From positions 62,001 through 126,000 of the forward strand of contig CAZEGF010000022.1 in the NCBI GenBank assembly GCA_964511965.1: a stretch of DNA of 64,000 nucleotides, given 5' to 3'. This stretch comes from JAUSNA01 sp964511965. GTDB lineage: Bacteria > Patescibacteriota > Microgenomatia > Levybacterales > GWA1-39-11. This document shows positions 23,244 to 32,719 of the stretch, piece by piece. Position numbers and translations under genes: made by a program. A model generated the notes under the pieces. That model worked only from the letters and a program-made list of their open reading frames with translations. It made no database searches and was not told the DNA's origin. How positions within the stretch are numbered: position 1 is the stretch's first letter; each line of letters begins with the position of its first letter.

Positions 23244-24626
23244 ATGCAACTATACAACACTTTTACCGGTCAACTTGAAGAGTTTAGTCCGCTATATCCA
23301 CCAAAAGTTACCATCTACACGTGTGGACCTACGGTCTACCGTGACATTCATATTGGAAACCTCAGAACCTATTTAACAACAGACATCCTACGCCGAGTCT
23401 TAAAAGCCAATGATTTTGAGGTTACTTCTGTTATGAATATTACAGATGTTGGCCATTTCAGATTTAGCGCTGATAAAAATAAAACAATCGACCCAGTTGT
23501 TGAAGAGGCAAATAAGATGGGTATAACTCCGCTAGAACTTTCAAAAATTTATACAGATAAATTTCTAAAAGATGCAAAGAAGTTAAATATGCTTGATCAT
23601 GATGTCTTACCCAAAGCTTCTGACCATATTGAGGAAATGATTGAAGTTATTAAAGTATTAATTGATAAAGGGTTTGCATACGAAATTGATGGAAATGTAT
23701 ATTTCAAAGTTGAAAAATTTGCAAATTACGGAAAATTGTCAGGCAATACTTTAGACAAAATGGACCAGTTGCTTGAAGCTGTGCGTGTCAGTGTTGAAAC
23801 GGATAAAAAAGATAGCGCGGATTTTGCTCTTTGGAAAAAAGCTGAAGATAGAGTTATGTCCTGGGATAGTCCTTGGGGAATGGGAGTTCCTGGATGGCAT
23901 ATAGAATGCTCTGTTATGTCAATGAAATATCTTGGTGTCTCTTTAGACATTCATGCGGGGGGAGAGGATCTTATATTCCCTCATCATGAAGATGAAATTG
24001 CACAGGCAGAGGCTTTTTCAGGCGAAAAATTTGTAAAGACCTGGGTACATACAAGTTTTCTTTCTATTGATAAAGAAAAAATGTCAAGATCTAAGGGAAA
24101 TGTATTTACTCTTTCCGATTTAACTCAAAAGGGATTTACACCTTCTGCCTTCAGATATCTTACGTATCAAACACACTACAGAGCAAAAATGAATTTTACC
24201 TGGGACGCCCTAGATGGTGCATCAACAGCTTTGAAAAAACTATATGAGATTGCAGGAAAATTACCAACTGGCGAGGGTTATGCAGATAAATACGAAGTAG
24301 AATTTTTGCATGTTCTAGGACAAGACCTTAATATGCCAAGAGCGTTGGCTGTTGTTTGGGAGATGCTAAGATCAGATGAGTCTGATGCAGCAAAAGCGGC
24401 TGCTCTCAGACGCATGGATGATGTTTTGGGACTTCAGATATTTGAAACTTCTGAGAAAATGACTACAATTCCGCAAGAAATTTTAGAGTTGTCAAATGAG
24501 CGGGAAAAATTAAGGAAAGAAGGTAGATACATGTTAGCGGATCAAATTAGACACAAAATTGAGGGAATGGGTTATGAAATTGATGACCAGAAAAAAGGAC
24601 CTCCGAAAATCCTCAAAAAAATATGA
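23244..24626 (+). CDS. cysS: Cysteinyl-tRNA synthetase
   Basis: A 460-residue class I synthetase for tRNA-Cys. It has CGPTVY with the first zinc ligand, the HIGH-like motif HIGN, GWHIECSVMS and HAGGEDLIFPHHEDE with the remaining zinc ligands, and KMSRSKGN. The C-terminal DALR-type helical domain is present. TAAAAT lies 9 nt before the ATG. Confidence 0.95.
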   Translation: MQLYNTFTGQLEEFSPLYPPKVTIYTCGPTVYRDIHIGNLRTYLTTDILRRVLKANDFEVTSVMNITDVGHFRFSADKNKTIDPVVEEANKMGITPLELSKIYTDKFLKDAKKLNMLDHDVLPKASDHIEEMIEVIKVLIDKGFAYEIDGNVYFKVEKFANYGKLSGNTLDKMDQLLEAVRVSVETDKKDSADFALWKKAEDRVMSWDSPWGMGVPGWHIECSVMSMKYLGVSLDIHAGGEDLIFPHHEDEIAQAEAFSGEKFVKTWVHTSFLSIDKEKMSRSKGNVFTLSDLTQKGFTPSAFRYLTYQTHYRAKMNFTWDALDGASTALKKLYEIAGKLPTGEGYADKYEVEFLHVLGQDLNMPRALAVVWEMLRSDESDAAKAAALRRMDDVLGLQIFETSEKMTTIPQEILELSNEREKLRKEGRYMLADQIRHKIEGMGYEIDDQKKGPPKILKKI

Positions 24627-24692
24627 TTTTTGATTTACGAGGGATGATTTATGATCTTAAATCTTAAATCCTAAATCAATATTCAAGGTTAT

Positions 24693-25463
24693 TTACTTTG
24701 CTGAAGTGCTTGCTACGTTTATATGAGATTGCATTTCCTTTGATGGTGGTACATCTTTAAAATGGATTATGCGAAGAGAAGAGAGAAGATCTTTATCTTT
24801 TTTATCCCAGAAGCCTACGGCTAAAATTCTTTCATTAACCGATAGTTTTGAAAAACCTGATTTAGTCAGATCTCCATCAGTTGTAGCAAGACTAGTTTTT
24901 GTCGAATTTTCTATATCTATATTTTTTGTTGCACCTTTTGCATCAACAGCTGAAAGTTGGTAATTTTTCGAGTCTACTGAAGAAATTGCACCTTCAAAAT
25001 AGACTGGTAGAGTGTCAACGCTATCTATAACTCTGACTAAAAGTTTTTGTGTTTCCTTATTATACAAACCAACAAAAGAATACATGTCTCCTTTAACAAG
25101 ATCTGATATTCCAGCCGAAGATTTACTGCTAAAACTAAATTTGGTCAACTCATCTACTTCTAAATGTCTGATATTTGATTTAACGTCAACTATAGTTAAC
25201 TGCATACCGGAAACATCTTTAAGAGTTCCAATAATTCCCCTTTTTTCAACAAGCTTAAGCTCTGCAACTTTACTTGCAACAATGTCTTTAATTTTTTGAA
25301 TCTTCTCAAGCTCTGCGCTGTCACTAGATAGTTGGTTTTTTGAAGGAAGAGGAGTAGGAGTAGTTGCGCTTAGCGCAACAGGAACTAGTGAATAGTAAAT
25401 TGTGAATAGGAAAGACAAAGCCAGAATGTATTTATTAAAATTTTTCATCTTAGTATTCTTCAT
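24693..25463 (-). CDS. Secreted or anchored protein with repeated beta domains
   Basis: A 256-residue protein. A signal peptide (about 4-32) precedes a Thr/Pro linker and two similar beta-rich segments (IIGTLKDVSGMQLTIVDVKS and EGAISSVDSKNYQLSAVDAK). These resemble DUF5666-like folds, a tentative match. The hydrophobic core of the signal peptide is encoded by TTCACAATTTACTATTCAC, matching intergenic word tracts. The ATG at 25463 is preferred to an upstream GTG. Confidence 0.65.
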   Translation of the reverse strand: MKNTKMKNFNKYILALSFLFTIYYSLVPVALSATTPTPLPSKNQLSSDSAELEKIQKIKDIVASKVAELKLVEKRGIIGTLKDVSGMQLTIVDVKSNIRHLEVDELTKFSFSSKSSAGISDLVKGDMYSFVGLYNKETQKLLVRVIDSVDTLPVYFEGAISSVDSKNYQLSAVDAKGATKNIDIENSTKTSLATTDGDLTKSGFSKLSVNERILAVGFWDKKDKDLLSSLRIIHFKDVPPSKEMQSHINVASTSAK

Positions 25464-25499
25464 ATTTCTAATCACTAATTACTTGTTATTAATTACTGT

Positions 25500-25925
25500 T
25501 TAAAATTCTTCTGTCGAATAGGTAATTGTCTTTAAATCTTGAGCAGAGTTGCCATCAGGTCCTATAGCTCTTGTTACAATTTCATTAGCCCCGGCATCTA
25601 TATCAATTGATGTAGAGAAATTTCCATCTTGATCCGGTTTTACTTCAATGTCCTCAAGATTACTCGAAATTACAACGATATTTTCTGGGTTCGTAGATCC
25701 CTTAACATTTACAGTTCTTTTTGAAGTTAATGATTCATCATTCGGTTCTGTAACCCTAACAAAAAGGGTTCCGTCATTTTTTGGTGAGGTTGATTTAGTA
25801 GATGAGGTTTTTGCAATTGGCGTATCAGATGCTTTTTTTGTTGACTGGTAAATAAAAAATCCGGCGGAAGTTATAAATAGACCAGCAATTATTGCAACAA
25901 TAATGATAATTAACCTTTCTTTCAT
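25500..25925 (-). CDS. Anchored protein with one Ig-like domain
   Basis: A 141-residue protein. An N-terminal membrane helix (about 5-27) and a Ser/Thr/Lys linker lead to a single beta-sandwich-like domain with the pattern VTEPNDESLTSKRTVNVKGS ... DGNFSTSIDIDAGANEIVTRA. This resembles glucodextranase-like or Big domains that decorate the outer face of the membrane. It is followed by the related secreted gene at 24693. Confidence 0.68.
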   Translation of the reverse strand: MKERLIIIIVAIIAGLFITSAGFFIYQSTKKASDTPIAKTSSTKSTSPKNDGTLFVRVTEPNDESLTSKRTVNVKGSTNPENIVVISSNLEDIEVKPDQDGNFSTSIDIDAGANEIVTRAIGPDGNSAQDLKTITYSTEEF

Positions 25926-26072
25926 ATGTAAAATTTACTAAGGGACAGATTTCGCCCTTTAAAATTGGATAAATTCGAGGCGACGGTAGCCTTGTGATCT
26001 TAGTAAATTGTATCCATCTTGTCAAGGAAGATACGTTAGTGGTAAGATGTATCACTCGAAAATAATAAAACT

Positions 26073-26570
26073 ATGGAATTAACAAGTCCAACACTAAATA
26101 CATTAAAAATCAACTCAAAAAGGGGATACATTTTGGTTGACCCGGACACATCTGAGGATGCAAAAGTCATTATTCTCAGTGATGGATCGGAAAAAGATAT
26201 CATCCAGACCCCGGAGAATCTTGTTATCTTCGGACCTGGTGATTTTGAGGGTAGTGGGATTTTGATAAAAGGAACAAGACCGGAGTCTGAGACAATGTAT
26301 TCAATTGATACCGGAGACGGGCGTGTTCTTGTTGTTCAGTCGACCTCTATTTCAAAACTAACAGATGTTGATGAGTACGACGCTGTGATAGTTAAAGCTA
26401 CAGCTACTATTGATGAAGCAGCGCTAGCAGCTCTTTCATCTAAATGCGTTGTTGTTTATGGTGACCCAGGCTTTATACCCGAAACTTTATTAACAAATAA
26501 GACAAATAAAATTAATCTCAAAAAACAAGAAGAACTTAGTAGCAACGTGGTTTATCTCGAAAAAAAGTAA
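26073..26570 (+). CDS. Degenerate metallo-beta-lactamase-fold protein
   Basis: A 165-residue protein. ENLVIFGPGDFEGSGILIKG and METMYSID-like spacing followed by LVVQSTSISKLTDVDEYDAVIV resemble the UlaG-like beta-lactamase-fold hydrolases common in this phylum. The HxHxDH metal site is absent and the protein is short, so it would be non-catalytic. The resemblance is from memory and could be wrong. Confidence 0.5.
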   Translation: MELTSPTLNTLKINSKRGYILVDPDTSEDAKVIILSDGSEKDIIQTPENLVIFGPGDFEGSGILIKGTRPESETMYSIDTGDGRVLVVQSTSISKLTDVDEYDAVIVKATATIDEAALAALSSKCVVVYGDPGFIPETLLTNKTNKINLKKQEELSSNVVYLEKK

Positions 26571-26574
26571 TTTT

Positions 26575-26616
26575 CATCTCTAACTAATCACTAACTACTA
26601 GTCACTATTCACTAAT
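26575..26616. repeat. Short-word tract before dnaB
   Basis: ACTAATCACTAACTACTAGTCACTATTCACTAA words abut the dnaB ATG with no SD. It is the same family as 8576-8634. Confidence 0.7.
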
Positions 26617-26618
26617 TT

Positions 26619-27941
26619 ATGGCAGTAGTAAGAATTCCCCCACATGATGAGGAAGCCGAACAGGCTGTTTTGGGCGCCATCTTGATCGATAAGGACGCAA
26701 TAATTTCAGTGTCACAATTAATAGACGCTGACCATTTTTATGACGAACGGCACAAGGAAATTTATGATGCAATGAATTCTTTGTATGAAGAGCGAAAACC
26801 TATTGATCTTCTTACACTCACAGATTATTTAAAAAAGAAGAAAAAGTACGATAAGGTAGGAGGTAGCGCTTATCTTTCATCTCTCACAAATGTAGTTCCC
26901 ACTGCTGCAAATAGTGAATATTATGCTGGTATTATCCGCGAAAAATATGTAAGACGCAGTCTCATTCAAATATCTTCAGTTATCACCGAAGATGCTTTTA
27001 CCGAGGACCGCGAGGCAAATGAAATCCTATCGGTAAGTGAGCAGCAAATTTTTAAAATTTCACAAGAACACGTAAAGCAAGGATTTATTCATATTAAAGA
27101 GACTCTTGCCGAAAGTTTTGACAGACTTGAAGAGTTGCAAAAAACCGGGGCTGGACTTCGTGGAGTTGAGACCGGATTTACCGATCTTGACAACCTCCTT
27201 TCAGGACTTCAGGCATCAAATCTGATTATTTTGGCAGCCCGTCCTGGTCAAGGAAAAACCGCCTTCGTAATTAACATTGCTCAACATGTTGGGATTACAA
27301 ATAAATTACCGGTTGGTGTATTTTCACTTGAAATGAGTAAAGAGGAGTTAGTTGACCGTATGTTGGTATCCCAAAGTGACATAGATGCATGGAAGCTTAA
27401 GACCGGAAGATTGGGGGAGGAGGATTTTGATAAGTTGTCAGTTGCGATGGGACAACTTGCGGAGGCTCCAATATTTATCGATGACACACCGGGACTTTCA
27501 ATCCCTGAGATGAGAACAAAAGCAAGAAGGTTACAATCGGAACACAATTTGAAACTTCTCATAGTCGACTATTTGCAGCTTGCCAATCCTGGCAGGAAGT
27601 TTGAAAATAGAGTTAACGAGGTAAGTTATATTTCCCAATCTTTGAAAAATATGGCAAGAGAATTAAAAATTCCAGTCATTGGTGTTTCCCAACTTTCTCG
27701 TGCAGTCGAGCAGAGGGGTGGAGGGAAACCACAGCTTGCTGATCTTCGAGAATCAGGGGCTATAGAGCAAGATGCTGACGTTGTAATGTTTTTGTATTCT
27801 GGGGATGAGGAATTTACTTCTCAAAGAATTGTAAATGTTTTGATTGCAAAACATAGAAATGGTCCGGTTGGTGAGAAGGAACTACTATTTAGGGGCGACC
27901 GCATCCGTTTTTATAATGTAGAGCACACGACAAAAGTTTAG
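26619..27941 (+). CDS. dnaB: Replicative DNA helicase
   Basis: A 440-residue hexameric helicase. The N-terminal helical domain (about 5-150) starts PPHDEEAEQAVLGAILID. The RecA-like motor has Walker A ARPGQGKTAF and Walker B LLIVDYLQLA, plus the GVSQLSRAVEQR segment and the DLRESGAIEQDAD arginine-finger region. No intein is present. Confidence 0.96.
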   Translation: MAVVRIPPHDEEAEQAVLGAILIDKDAIISVSQLIDADHFYDERHKEIYDAMNSLYEERKPIDLLTLTDYLKKKKKYDKVGGSAYLSSLTNVVPTAANSEYYAGIIREKYVRRSLIQISSVITEDAFTEDREANEILSVSEQQIFKISQEHVKQGFIHIKETLAESFDRLEELQKTGAGLRGVETGFTDLDNLLSGLQASNLIILAARPGQGKTAFVINIAQHVGITNKLPVGVFSLEMSKEELVDRMLVSQSDIDAWKLKTGRLGEEDFDKLSVAMGQLAEAPIFIDDTPGLSIPEMRTKARRLQSEHNLKLLIVDYLQLANPGRKFENRVNEVSYISQSLKNMARELKIPVIGVSQLSRAVEQRGGGKPQLADLRESGAIEQDADVVMFLYSGDEEFTSQRIVNVLIAKHRNGPVGEKELLFRGDRIRFYNVEHTTKV

Positions 27942-28008
27942 TAGGAAATGACAAAAATCAAGAGACTTAAGTTAATAAAATCCCATTTTAGTTTAGATTG
28001 GAAAACTC

Positions 28009-28079
28009 GGGCCTGTGGTTGAACGGTACAATAGTGCATTCGCATTGCATTGGTCGGGGTTCAATTCCCCGCAGGTCCA
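28009..28079 (+). tRNA. tRNA-Ala (CGC)
   Basis: The acceptor stem GGGCCTG/CAGGTCC contains the G3:U70 wobble pair that defines alanine identity. The anticodon stem GTGCA/TGCAT holds loop TTCGCAT with anticodon CGC, reading GCG. The T arm is CGGGG TTCAATT CCCCG. The discriminator is A and the CCA tail is not encoded (CT follows). Confidence 0.92.
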
Positions 28080-28138
28080 CTTTTTCGGAGAAATTTGGAG
28101 CAAAATAGAATATAATATGAAAGTTAATTTGAAAGTAG

Positions 28139-28222
28139 GGGCGAGTGCTGGAATGGTATACAGGTTAGTCTCAAAAACTAATGGTCATTACGGCTATGAG
28201 GGTTCGAGTCCCTCCTCGCCCA
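28139..28222 (+). tRNA. tRNA-Leu (CAA)
   Basis: A type II tRNA of 84 nt with acceptor GGGCGAG/CTCGCCC. The anticodon stem TTAGT/ACTAA holds loop CTCAAAA with anticodon CAA, reading UUG. There is a long variable arm (TGGTCATTACGGCTA) and T arm GAGGG TTCGAGT CCCTC. The discriminator is A and CCA is not encoded. TATAAT at 28111-28116 may be its own promoter. Confidence 0.93.
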
Positions 28223-28259
28223 CTAGTATTTTGTAAGTTAACATCTGCCCCCGAATAAT

Positions 28260-30815
28260 ATGAAAAAACAAAGTAGTGTTTTATTGCCTGCACATATAAA
28301 ACCAATTCATTACAACATTTTCTTGGCCCCAGACTTAGATAATTTTATTTTCGAAGGAGAGGAGACAATCACCGTTTCAATTTTAAAACCCACTAAGGAA
28401 ATTACTTTGCACAGTGCGGAGATCGAAGTTTTATCTGTTTCAGTAGCTCAACAAACGGCCACAAAAATTACGTATAGCAAGAAGGCAGAGACTGCGACAT
28501 TTACGTTTTCAAACCCCATTCCAAAAGGGAAGGCAAAAATAACAATCCAATTTACAGGAATTTTAAATGACAAAATGCGTGGATTTTATAGAAGTCGCTA
28601 CGAGCATGATGGGAAGACATATCACATGGGTGTTACTCAATTTGAATCAACAGATGCCAGACGTGCTTTCCCAAATTTTGATGAGCCGGCACACAAAGCA
28701 ACGTTCGAAGTTTCGTTAAAAGTTCCATCCGATAGAACCGTTATCTCAAATACGATCGAAACGGAAATTTTGGAGCATAGCGGTGGATTTAAAACAGTAA
28801 AGTTTGCACCAACACCAAAAATGTCGTCATATCTTTTAGCATTTATCATCGGACACTTCGAATACATCGAGAAAAAAACGAAAGAGGGAGTATCGGTAAG
28901 GGTATTTGTAACTCCTGGAAAAAAAGAGCAGGCAAAATTTGCCTTAGATGTTGCGGCGCGACTCATGACTTTTTACCATAACTATTTTGGTGTCCCATAT
29001 CCAATCTCTACTATGGATCTAATTGCTATTCCTGATTTTGCAAATGGAGCGATGGAAAATTGGGGAGCAGTAACTTATAGGGAAACTGCTTTGTTGGTTG
29101 ATCCGGAGAATTCATCTCTCATAACAAAACAATGGGTGGCTTTAATTATTGCGCATGAATTGGCTCATCAGTGGTTTGGAAATTTAGTAACAATGGAGTG
29201 GTGGACACACCTTTGGCTTAATGAAGGGTTTGCATCCTTTATGGAGTATCTGGCTATCGACAAACTATTTCCGAAATGGAACATATGGACCCAATTTGTC
29301 TATACAGAGCAGGCTAAAGCTCTTTCATTAGACGCTCTTGAAAACACTCACCCAATTGAAGTGCCTGTGCGTCATCCAGGGGAAATAAGCGAAATATTTG
29401 ATGCAGTATCTTATTCGAAAGGCGCATCGGTCATTCGTATGATCGAAAGTTACGTTGGGGAGAAAAATTTTCAAAAAGGATTAAATCGGTATCTTAAAAC
29501 TCACAAATACAGTAATGCTTCAACATCAGATTTATGGAATGCACTGCAAAAAGCCTCAGGAAAACCTGTCGGAAAAATCATGAAGAACTGGACATCACGA
29601 TCTGGATATCCGGTCGTGACGGTTGAGAAAGCGAACGGAAAGCTGACTCTTTCTCAAGAGAGATTCTATTCTAGTCCACTTATCAAAAATAAGGAAAAAA
29701 CATCTTGGCTTATACCACTATCAATTATTTCTGATGACAATAAAAAGCCGACAGTTGTGTTGGTCGACAAAAAAACAAAAAGTCTTTCAGGTTTTACTAA
29801 AACCAGATGGTTAAAAGCAAATGCCGATGACACAAGCTTTGTCAGGGTGAGATATTCAGACGAATTGTTAAATGAAATTGAAAAACCCATTAAAAAAGGT
29901 GACAAGCGCCTCAATGAAGAGTCGAGGTTTGCTTTAGTTAGGGATGCTTTCGCTCTGTCAGAGGCAGGATATATACCAACTTCAGAAGCTTTAGATTTGC
30001 TTACAGGTTATGCAGACGAAAAAGGGTATACCGTTTGGACTGAAATTGTAACGCACTTATTTGAACTGAAGTTCCTGCTATTTGGAACACAGTGTTACGA
30101 ACCATTCAAGGAGTACAGCCGCAAGCTTCTTGCTGTCTCTGCATCTCAAGTTGGGTGGAGTAAGAAAAAGGGAGAATCGCATCAAGAGACTCTTCTTCGA
30201 AGCACAATTCTTTTTGCTTACGGATCGTTTGGAGATAGTAAAACAATTAGTAAAGCAAAAGAGATGTTTGAAAGAATGAATAAAGGAGTAAAGATAGATT
30301 CTGATATTAAATCACTCATCTTTTCATTAGTTGCGGAAAATGGAGGTAAGAATGAGTTTGACGTATTAGTAAAAATTTATAAAACTGCCTCTTCCGAAGA
30401 AGAAAAGGATAGGGCATTGCGGGCATTATGTTCATTTAAACAAAAAGAATTTTTACAAAAAACGCTTACTCTTGCATTTTCAAAAGATGTAAGAGCGCAA
30501 GATGCTTTTAAAGCAGTTACACTTATGTCTCTTAACCCTTTGGCAATTGATTTGGCATGGGAATTCGTAACTAAAAATTGGAAAGAATTAGAAGAAAGAT
30601 TTGCCGGAGGTCATTTATTTTCTAGATTTATATTGCCATTCTCAAAATTTTCTTCGACAAAAAAAGCGGAAGTTATAGAAAAGTTTTTTGCAAAAAATAA
30701 ATCAGAAGGAATAGAGCGTACAGTTGCGCAAACCGTTGAAAAAATCCGTACGAATGCTGGGCTTATCAAGAGAGATAAAATTAGCATCGAGAATTTTTTA
30801 AAAGAACGCAATTAG
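28260..30815 (+). CDS. M1 family aminopeptidase
   Basis: An 851-residue zinc aminopeptidase releasing N-terminal residues from peptides. The N-terminal beta saddle (about 10-210) is followed by the substrate-recognition motif GAMEN (263-267), the zinc site HELAH (299-303) and a second ligand Glu in LNEGFASF. A beta sandwich and a large helical ERAP-like C-terminal domain follow. There is no signal peptide, so it is probably cytoplasmic and used for peptide salvage. Confidence 0.93.
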   Translation: MKKQSSVLLPAHIKPIHYNIFLAPDLDNFIFEGEETITVSILKPTKEITLHSAEIEVLSVSVAQQTATKITYSKKAETATFTFSNPIPKGKAKITIQFTGILNDKMRGFYRSRYEHDGKTYHMGVTQFESTDARRAFPNFDEPAHKATFEVSLKVPSDRTVISNTIETEILEHSGGFKTVKFAPTPKMSSYLLAFIIGHFEYIEKKTKEGVSVRVFVTPGKKEQAKFALDVAARLMTFYHNYFGVPYPISTMDLIAIPDFANGAMENWGAVTYRETALLVDPENSSLITKQWVALIIAHELAHQWFGNLVTMEWWTHLWLNEGFASFMEYLAIDKLFPKWNIWTQFVYTEQAKALSLDALENTHPIEVPVRHPGEISEIFDAVSYSKGASVIRMIESYVGEKNFQKGLNRYLKTHKYSNASTSDLWNALQKASGKPVGKIMKNWTSRSGYPVVTVEKANGKLTLSQERFYSSPLIKNKEKTSWLIPLSIISDDNKKPTVVLVDKKTKSLSGFTKTRWLKANADDTSFVRVRYSDELLNEIEKPIKKGDKRLNEESRFALVRDAFALSEAGYIPTSEALDLLTGYADEKGYTVWTEIVTHLFELKFLLFGTQCYEPFKEYSRKLLAVSASQVGWSKKKGESHQETLLRSTILFAYGSFGDSKTISKAKEMFERMNKGVKIDSDIKSLIFSLVAENGGKNEFDVLVKIYKTASSEEEKDRALRALCSFKQKEFLQKTLTLAFSKDVRAQDAFKAVTLMSLNPLAIDLAWEFVTKNWKELEERFAGGHLFSRFILPFSKFSSTKKAEVIEKFFAKNKSEGIERTVAQTVEKIRTNAGLIKRDKISIENFLKERN

Positions 30816-30861
30816 TGGAAGTTAGAGCGTAAAACTGGTACAATAATACCCTTATAGATAT

Positions 30862-31416
30862 ATGATTTCAGTTACAGATCTAAAACAAGGTATCGCATAT
30901 GAAGAAGACGGACAGATTCTTCAAGTTTTGTCGTATGAACATATCAAGATGGGGCGTGGTAGTGCAAATATCAAAGTGAAAGTTAGAAACCTTTTAAATG
31001 GTGCAACTCTTGAGAAAAGCTATATAAATGGAGCTACGATCAAAGATATTTACCTTGAGAGTCGACAGCTCCAATTTTTATATAAGGATGGAGCAGAGGC
31101 TCACTTCATGGATCCTAGGACTTATGAACAAGTAGATGTACCTCTCAAAAACCTTATTGGGCATGAGTATTTGATCGAAGGCAATGAAGCAATTATCCAA
31201 ATGAATGACGGAAAAGCATTATCTCTTCAACTTCCTCCAAAAGTTACATTAAAAGTTACAGATACTGCCCCTGGTGTAAAAGGAAATAGTGCTTCAAATG
31301 TATACAAGGATGCGGAGCTTGAAAATGGTATGAAAGTGCGTGTCCCTCTATTCATTAATTCCGGAGATAGTATTGTTGTAGATACCAGGGATGGAAGTTA
31401 TACTAAGAGAGCATAA
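30862..31416 (+). CDS. efp: Translation elongation factor P
   Basis: A 184-residue three-domain factor relieving ribosome stalling at proline stretches. The tip of domain I reads KMGRGSANIKVK, so Arg32 takes the place of the usual modified lysine. The C-terminal signature (DTAPGVKGNSASNVYKDAELENGMKV, split across two OB folds) is intact. No modification enzyme (epmA or earP) is seen in the window. Confidence 0.94.
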   Translation: MISVTDLKQGIAYEEDGQILQVLSYEHIKMGRGSANIKVKVRNLLNGATLEKSYINGATIKDIYLESRQLQFLYKDGAEAHFMDPRTYEQVDVPLKNLIGHEYLIEGNEAIIQMNDGKALSLQLPPKVTLKVTDTAPGVKGNSASNVYKDAELENGMKVRVPLFINSGDSIVVDTRDGSYTKRA

Positions 31417-31428
31417 TTCGATCTTGGT

Positions 31429-32718
31429 ATGTCCAAAAAGTTTTCTCAAGCAAACAACCTCCTGCACCCCCTTTTTAGGCCTCAATTTGTCGTATTTTCT
31501 CTTTCAGTGATTTTTTCCCAAATAGCGGCTAATATGTTGACGATAGTTCTGATCGTTATAACATATAACCTAACTCATTCAAATTTTGCAGTTTCAATAT
31601 TGATTATGACATTTCTTATTCCACAAGTACTTTTTAGTTTTTTAGGTGGAATTATAGCTGATGCTAAAAACAAACGAAAAATATTAATTTTTGGAAATAT
31701 CTCACGTGCAATAGTTCTTGTTTTATTCTTTTTTGTAAAAGATACATTGGTATTTATATATGCATTTCAATTGGCAATCGCATTTGTAACTCAATTTTAC
31801 ATTCCTGCGGAAGCTCCTATTATTCCTCATTTGGTTAAAAGGGACCAACTTTTATCCGCTAACGCAATTTTTGGAGTATGTCTTTTCGGATCAATTCTAA
31901 TCGGTTATGTTGCGGCGGGACCCGCAATGAGAATTTTTCCTGGTGGTGGAATATTTTTGTTTATTGCCGCTCTTTTTGCAGCAGCATATGTTTGTGTTCA
32001 ATTAATGCCGGATGTTGCACCATCTGTTAGAAAACTAAGGACAGAAAAGACGATGGTTGCAAATATGTTTCATCTGTATAGATTGGTTGGGAAAGAATTT
32101 AGGGATGTTATCAGAATTTTAAGAAGTAAAAATAATGTAACGAGTTCTCTTTTATTTTTGGCACTATCGCAAATTATTATATTGGTACTAGCAACACTTA
32201 TACCTGATTATGCTCAAAAAACATTAAGGATAAGTGCTGAGGATATTTCTCTTGTAATATTTGCACCTGCGGCTCTTGGGACTCTTTTATCTGCACTTGT
32301 AATAGGGAGTAAATTCGCTCATGCAAACAAAGAAAAAGTTATTAGCTTTGGTATCTTTTTATCAAGCATCATTTTATTTCTGTTTGGAGTAATTGACCAA
32401 CAGAAATATTTTAATCTTGTGTATCTTTCTTTGGGAATAACATTCTTAGCTGGAGTGGCAAATTCGTGCATATTTGTTCCTGCTCAAACCATCGTACAAA
32501 CGAATATAAGCCATAAATCCCTTTCAAAAGTTTATGGTTTGCTTTTTGTTGTAGTTGGAATATTTGCTTTTGTTCCAATTATTCTTGCCGGTGTATTTGC
32601 AGACGTTTTAGGAGTCAGGTCGGTACTTATTGGCATGGGGATATTACTATTATTATTGGGTCTTGCTAAGGTATTTTTGTTCAAAAAGAAAGAATCTTTA
32701 TTATCTAAATTATCCTGA
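31429..32718 (+). CDS. Major facilitator superfamily transporter
   Basis: A 429-residue membrane protein with 12 predicted helices, no recognisable signal peptide, and a loop-2/3 motif GGIIADAKNKRKIL similar to motif A of MFS exporters. It most resembles the drug or macrolide-efflux branch, but the substrate is unknown. It starts 12 nt after efp and ends one base before the next ATG, so the run is an operon. Confidence 0.87.
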   Translation: MSKKFSQANNLLHPLFRPQFVVFSLSVIFSQIAANMLTIVLIVITYNLTHSNFAVSILIMTFLIPQVLFSFLGGIIADAKNKRKILIFGNISRAIVLVLFFFVKDTLVFIYAFQLAIAFVTQFYIPAEAPIIPHLVKRDQLLSANAIFGVCLFGSILIGYVAAGPAMRIFPGGGIFLFIAALFAAAYVCVQLMPDVAPSVRKLRTEKTMVANMFHLYRLVGKEFRDVIRILRSKNNVTSSLLFLALSQIIILVLATLIPDYAQKTLRISAEDISLVIFAPAALGTLLSALVIGSKFAHANKEKVISFGIFLSSIILFLFGVIDQQKYFNLVYLSLGITFLAGVANSCIFVPAQTIVQTNISHKSLSKVYGLLFVVVGIFAFVPIILAGVFADVLGVRSVLIGMGILLLLLGLAKVFLFKKKESLLSKLS

Positions 32719-32719
32719 C

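Noticed and set aside
28015..28236. 73-codon frame across the tRNA genes
   Set aside because: It lies on top of two well-formed tRNAs, so it is a chance frame.
32630..32719. Upstream start for the Lgt-like protein
   Set aside because: It would overlap the MFS gene by about 90 nt. The ATG at 32720 is one base after the MFS stop and gives a normal first membrane helix.
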